Shown here: piece by piece, positions 4,437-6,278 of the stretch
How the letters are laid out: every line of letters begins with the position of its first letter
Numbering within the stretch: the stretch's first letter is position 1
Assembly: GCA_002507085.1 (NCBI GenBank)
Contig: DAYW01000052.1
Coordinates: 19,519 to 25,796, forward strand
DNA: 6,278 nt
Reading direction: 5' to 3'
From: an archaeon UBA168
Lineage (GTDB): Archaea; Thermoproteota; Thermoprotei_A; Marsarchaeales; UBA168
Notes under the pieces: model-generated
Told to the model about the DNA's origin: nothing
The model's database searches: none
Seen by the model: the letters and a program-made list of their open reading frames with translations, nothing else
Position numbers and translations under genes: made by a program

Positions 4437-6266
4437 TCAACATCCCCCAACTCGGATCTTTTTTCCTCTTCACCTTAACTAGGTCAAGCAGGGCGTTGAT
4501 TTCGCCCTGACTCAGATCAGACCTATACTTCGTGTAAAGCTTCACGGCCTCCTCTTCAGCCATGTCGCCAAAAAGCGTTGCGTTTTCCTTTATCTGTCTC
4601 CCGAGCGTGTACGGCGTTTTTAAAGACATTGCAACCTCTGAACCCTCAGAAGCACCATCTAACACCTTACCTTTATCTTGTAATTGGAGCACCTCCCCCA
4701 CTTTTTCATCGTTTTCATCTATTAAAGTCCTCTGTGGTTTAAGCGTGCCGCCCACAACCCTTATGCCAACTATCACGGGCGAGGCCCTCCTGAAAACGTA
4801 CTCAGGAAGCAGCTTTACCTCTACAGGCCTGTTGATCCCTCTAAGCTCCGACAGCCTCAGCTCCTCAGCTCTCTTCTTTATCTCCCCATCAACCAGGTCC
4901 AGCAGCTGATAAATGAGATCAGCTTTCACTATGGATATGCCCCTCGTCTCAGCCTCTGATTCGGCATCGGGGTTAATGCGGACGTTGAACGCCGCGACAA
5001 ACCCATGGACGTAATCCTTTTCCTTTACAACTGATGCCTCTACAACGTCCTTCTTAGAGACCATTCCCAAGTTGGCCATCCTCACGGGTATGCCGCGCTT
5101 TTTCATCGCCGATATAACCGCCTCCAGGGAACCGAACGTGTCCGCCTTCACCACCACGCCGTTTATGTCCGAAGATATGGTAACGCTCGTCTCCTCCTTG
5201 AGCTCCGAGAGAGCTGCCTTAACGGAGGCCTCGTCGGCACCGCTCTTGATTATTATAAGCGGAGAGCCGGGCAGAGCCCCCTTGAGCGAATCGTCCGGAA
5301 CCACTCTTACCCCCGTAGCTGCCTCAACGCGCTCCGCTTCCACAAGGCTTACCTGAAACCGTGTGTCGGTCAAGGGCGCAGGAAGAAGTATGTTCCTGAT
5401 CCTGCCTACAAGCGGCCCCTCTATACCGCTCGCAAGCGCTGAGTCTCCCTTTGCCATTTCCCCTTCATAGAGAAGAACGTCGAGGACCGTGCCGAGGCCT
5501 TTCTCCTCCTTAACCTCTAGTATGGCTCCCCTTCCCTTCTCGCTTTCCTTGGGAGCGGCGGTCAGCTTCTTGCTCATGTAACGCTGGGTAAGGCCAGCGG
5601 TCAGTACCAGCAGCTCCGGAAGCCCCTCACCAGTGAGCGCGCTGACCGGCACTATTGCAACGGTACGGGAGAAATCGCTTATCCTTGAGAAGAGGTCAGC
5701 TGAGATGCCATGCCTTCCAAGCGAACCCGAGACCGAGTACACTATGGTGTCCAGTCTCCGCCTAACAGCCTCCTGCTGATGAGCGTATGATGCCTCGTAG
5801 GTGGGCGGAACGTCCTCTTGGGTCTTGCTGACCCAGCCTGGGATCCGGTCTATCTTGTTCAGCGCAACTAAGAAGGGGGTCTTCCTCTCGACCAATATGT
5901 CGATAGCCTCATCGGTCTGCGGCTCAAAGCCCTTTATCGCGTCCACCACGAGCACTGCGAAATCCGCTATGGAGCCGCCCCTCTTCCTCAGGTTCATGAA
6001 GACCTCGTGACCAGGGGTGTCTATGAAGAGCAGGCCCGGAAACTCGAGCGAGAACCTGTACCGCTTCATCAGTTCTCCCGCTATGCGGGCTATCACCGCG
6101 CTGGGTATGAAGCTGGCGCCTATGTGCTGGGTCTGGCATCTCAAGCTATAGCTGAGATCATGCCCCCAGCCTCCCGAAGCTGCAGCGCGGTCCCCCTTAT
6201 CTTATCAAGTAGGGTTGTCTTGCCCGAGTCCACGTGACCTAGGACCACTATTATGGGTTGTCTCAA
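4429..6266 (-). CDS. infB: Translation initiation factor aIF5B (archaeal IF2), two exons: 6266-6159 and 6132-4429
   Basis: This ribosome-dependent GTPase promotes subunit joining and Met-tRNA placement. The gene is split. Exon 1 (36 codons) starts at TTG 6266, right behind a strong Shine-Dalgarno GAGGTGAT and in-frame stops, and encodes RQPIIVVLGHVDSGKTTLLD (P-loop at 10-17) to REAGGM. Without splicing, a TGA follows six codons later. Exon 2 (567 codons plus stop) starts TQHIGASFIPS, the switch I block with the Mg-binding Thr37, then DTPGH (74-78), NKID (128-131), domain II, domain III (about 320-430) and domain IV. Joined, the protein is 603 residues, normal for archaeal aIF5B. The junction residues are those expected for the family, so I read the gene as intact with an intron, not as a pseudogene. 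A naive gene call would start at 6144 and lack the P-loop. Confidence 0.93.
6133..6158 (-). other. 26-nt archaeal bulge-helix-bulge intron in infB
   Basis: Read on the minus strand, the structure is as follows. The outer exon helix is GCTGGG (6170-6165) with CCCAGC (6131-6126), 6 bp. The central helix is GGCA (6164-6161) with TGCC (6138-6135), 4 bp. Bulge 1 is TGA (6160-6158) and bulge 2 is AGA (6134-6132). The inner intron helix is TCTCA (6157-6153) with TGAGA (6143-6139), extended by two GC pairs and a TATA loop. This is the canonical 3-4-3 substrate of the archaeal tRNA splicing endonuclease, which cuts after the second base of each bulge. Those cuts give TG^A and AG^A, releasing 6158-6133 exactly and joining ATG to ACC in phase 0. 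The spliced frame reads GGM-TQHIGA. Confidence 0.92.
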
Positions 6267-6268
6267 CT

Positions 6269-6276
6269 ATCACCTC
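6269..6276 (-). promoter_or_regulatory. Shine-Dalgarno sequence deciding the infB TTG start
   Basis: GAGGTGAT is a perfect 8-base complement to the archaeal 16S rRNA 3' end (ATCACCTC). It ends two bases before TTG 6266, with AGGTG four bases away. In-frame TGA and TAG codons directly upstream rule out a longer N-terminus in this frame. Confidence 0.85.
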
Positions 6277-6278
6277 GA

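Noticed and set aside
6133..6144. Start of infB at an ATG at 6144, giving a 571-residue protein.
   Set aside because: That ATG does not fit the family: the first four residues (MRCQ) derive from the intron and the P-loop would be missing. Splicing 6158-6133 joins the upstream P-loop exon in frame.
4429..6266. infB as a frameshifted pseudogene, or an intein insertion.
   Set aside because: The rest of the gene is intact over 567 codons and the break has exact BHB geometry that restores consensus. 26 nt is far too short and out of frame for an intein.

Overview
The window is a dense archaeal translation/transcription cluster: aIF5B, S6e, eIF2-gamma with a zinc knuckle, Rpo7/RpoE', Spt4, S24e, S27ae and the archaeal GTP-dependent dephospho-CoA kinase (DUF359). 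These eukaryote-like families, TATA-type promoters, GAGGTGAT-type ribosome binding sites and frequent TTG/GTG starts point to Archaea. The gene set is typical of the Thermoproteota/TACK part of the tree. I cannot name a genus.

Layout from left to right. Positions 1-907 hold a minus-strand run: DUF359 kinase, rps24e, and the first 17 codons of rps27ae running off the left edge. Position 1046/1061-1573 (+) is a cupin D-lyxose isomerase-like gene. Positions 1694-2472 (+) are rpoE' and spt4. Positions 2445-6266 (-) are an operon transcribed from the right edge: infB (aIF5B), rps6e, eif2g and a small PIN-domain protein. The two operons meet tail to tail at 2445-2472. Gaps within operons are -8 to about 16 nt. 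The only sizeable non-coding stretches are 908-1060 (promoter region) and 1574-1693 (120 nt, rpoE' promoter).

The main discovery is in infB. The gene looks broken: the P-loop (GHVDSGKT) is in one frame and the rest of the protein starts in another, with a TGA between them. The break is a 26-nt insertion, 6133-6158 on the minus strand. It folds into a textbook bulge-helix-bulge motif: 6-bp outer exon helix, 3-nt bulge, 4-bp central helix, 3-nt bulge and 5-bp intron helix. Cutting both bulges at the standard place removes exactly 26 nt and joins ...REAGGM to TQHIGA..., the invariant switch I sequence of aIF5B. This gives a full-length 603-residue protein. I therefore read it as a protein-coding archaeal intron excised by the tRNA splicing endonuclease, and infB as an intact two-exon gene.

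Other points of note are a Thr for Asn change in the eIF2-gamma G4 motif (TKVD), an apparent inversion of rpoE'-spt4 within an otherwise familiar cluster, a sugar-isomerase gene inserted into it, and a split in start usage (ATG for genes behind their own TATA box, TTG/GTG for most operon-internal genes).
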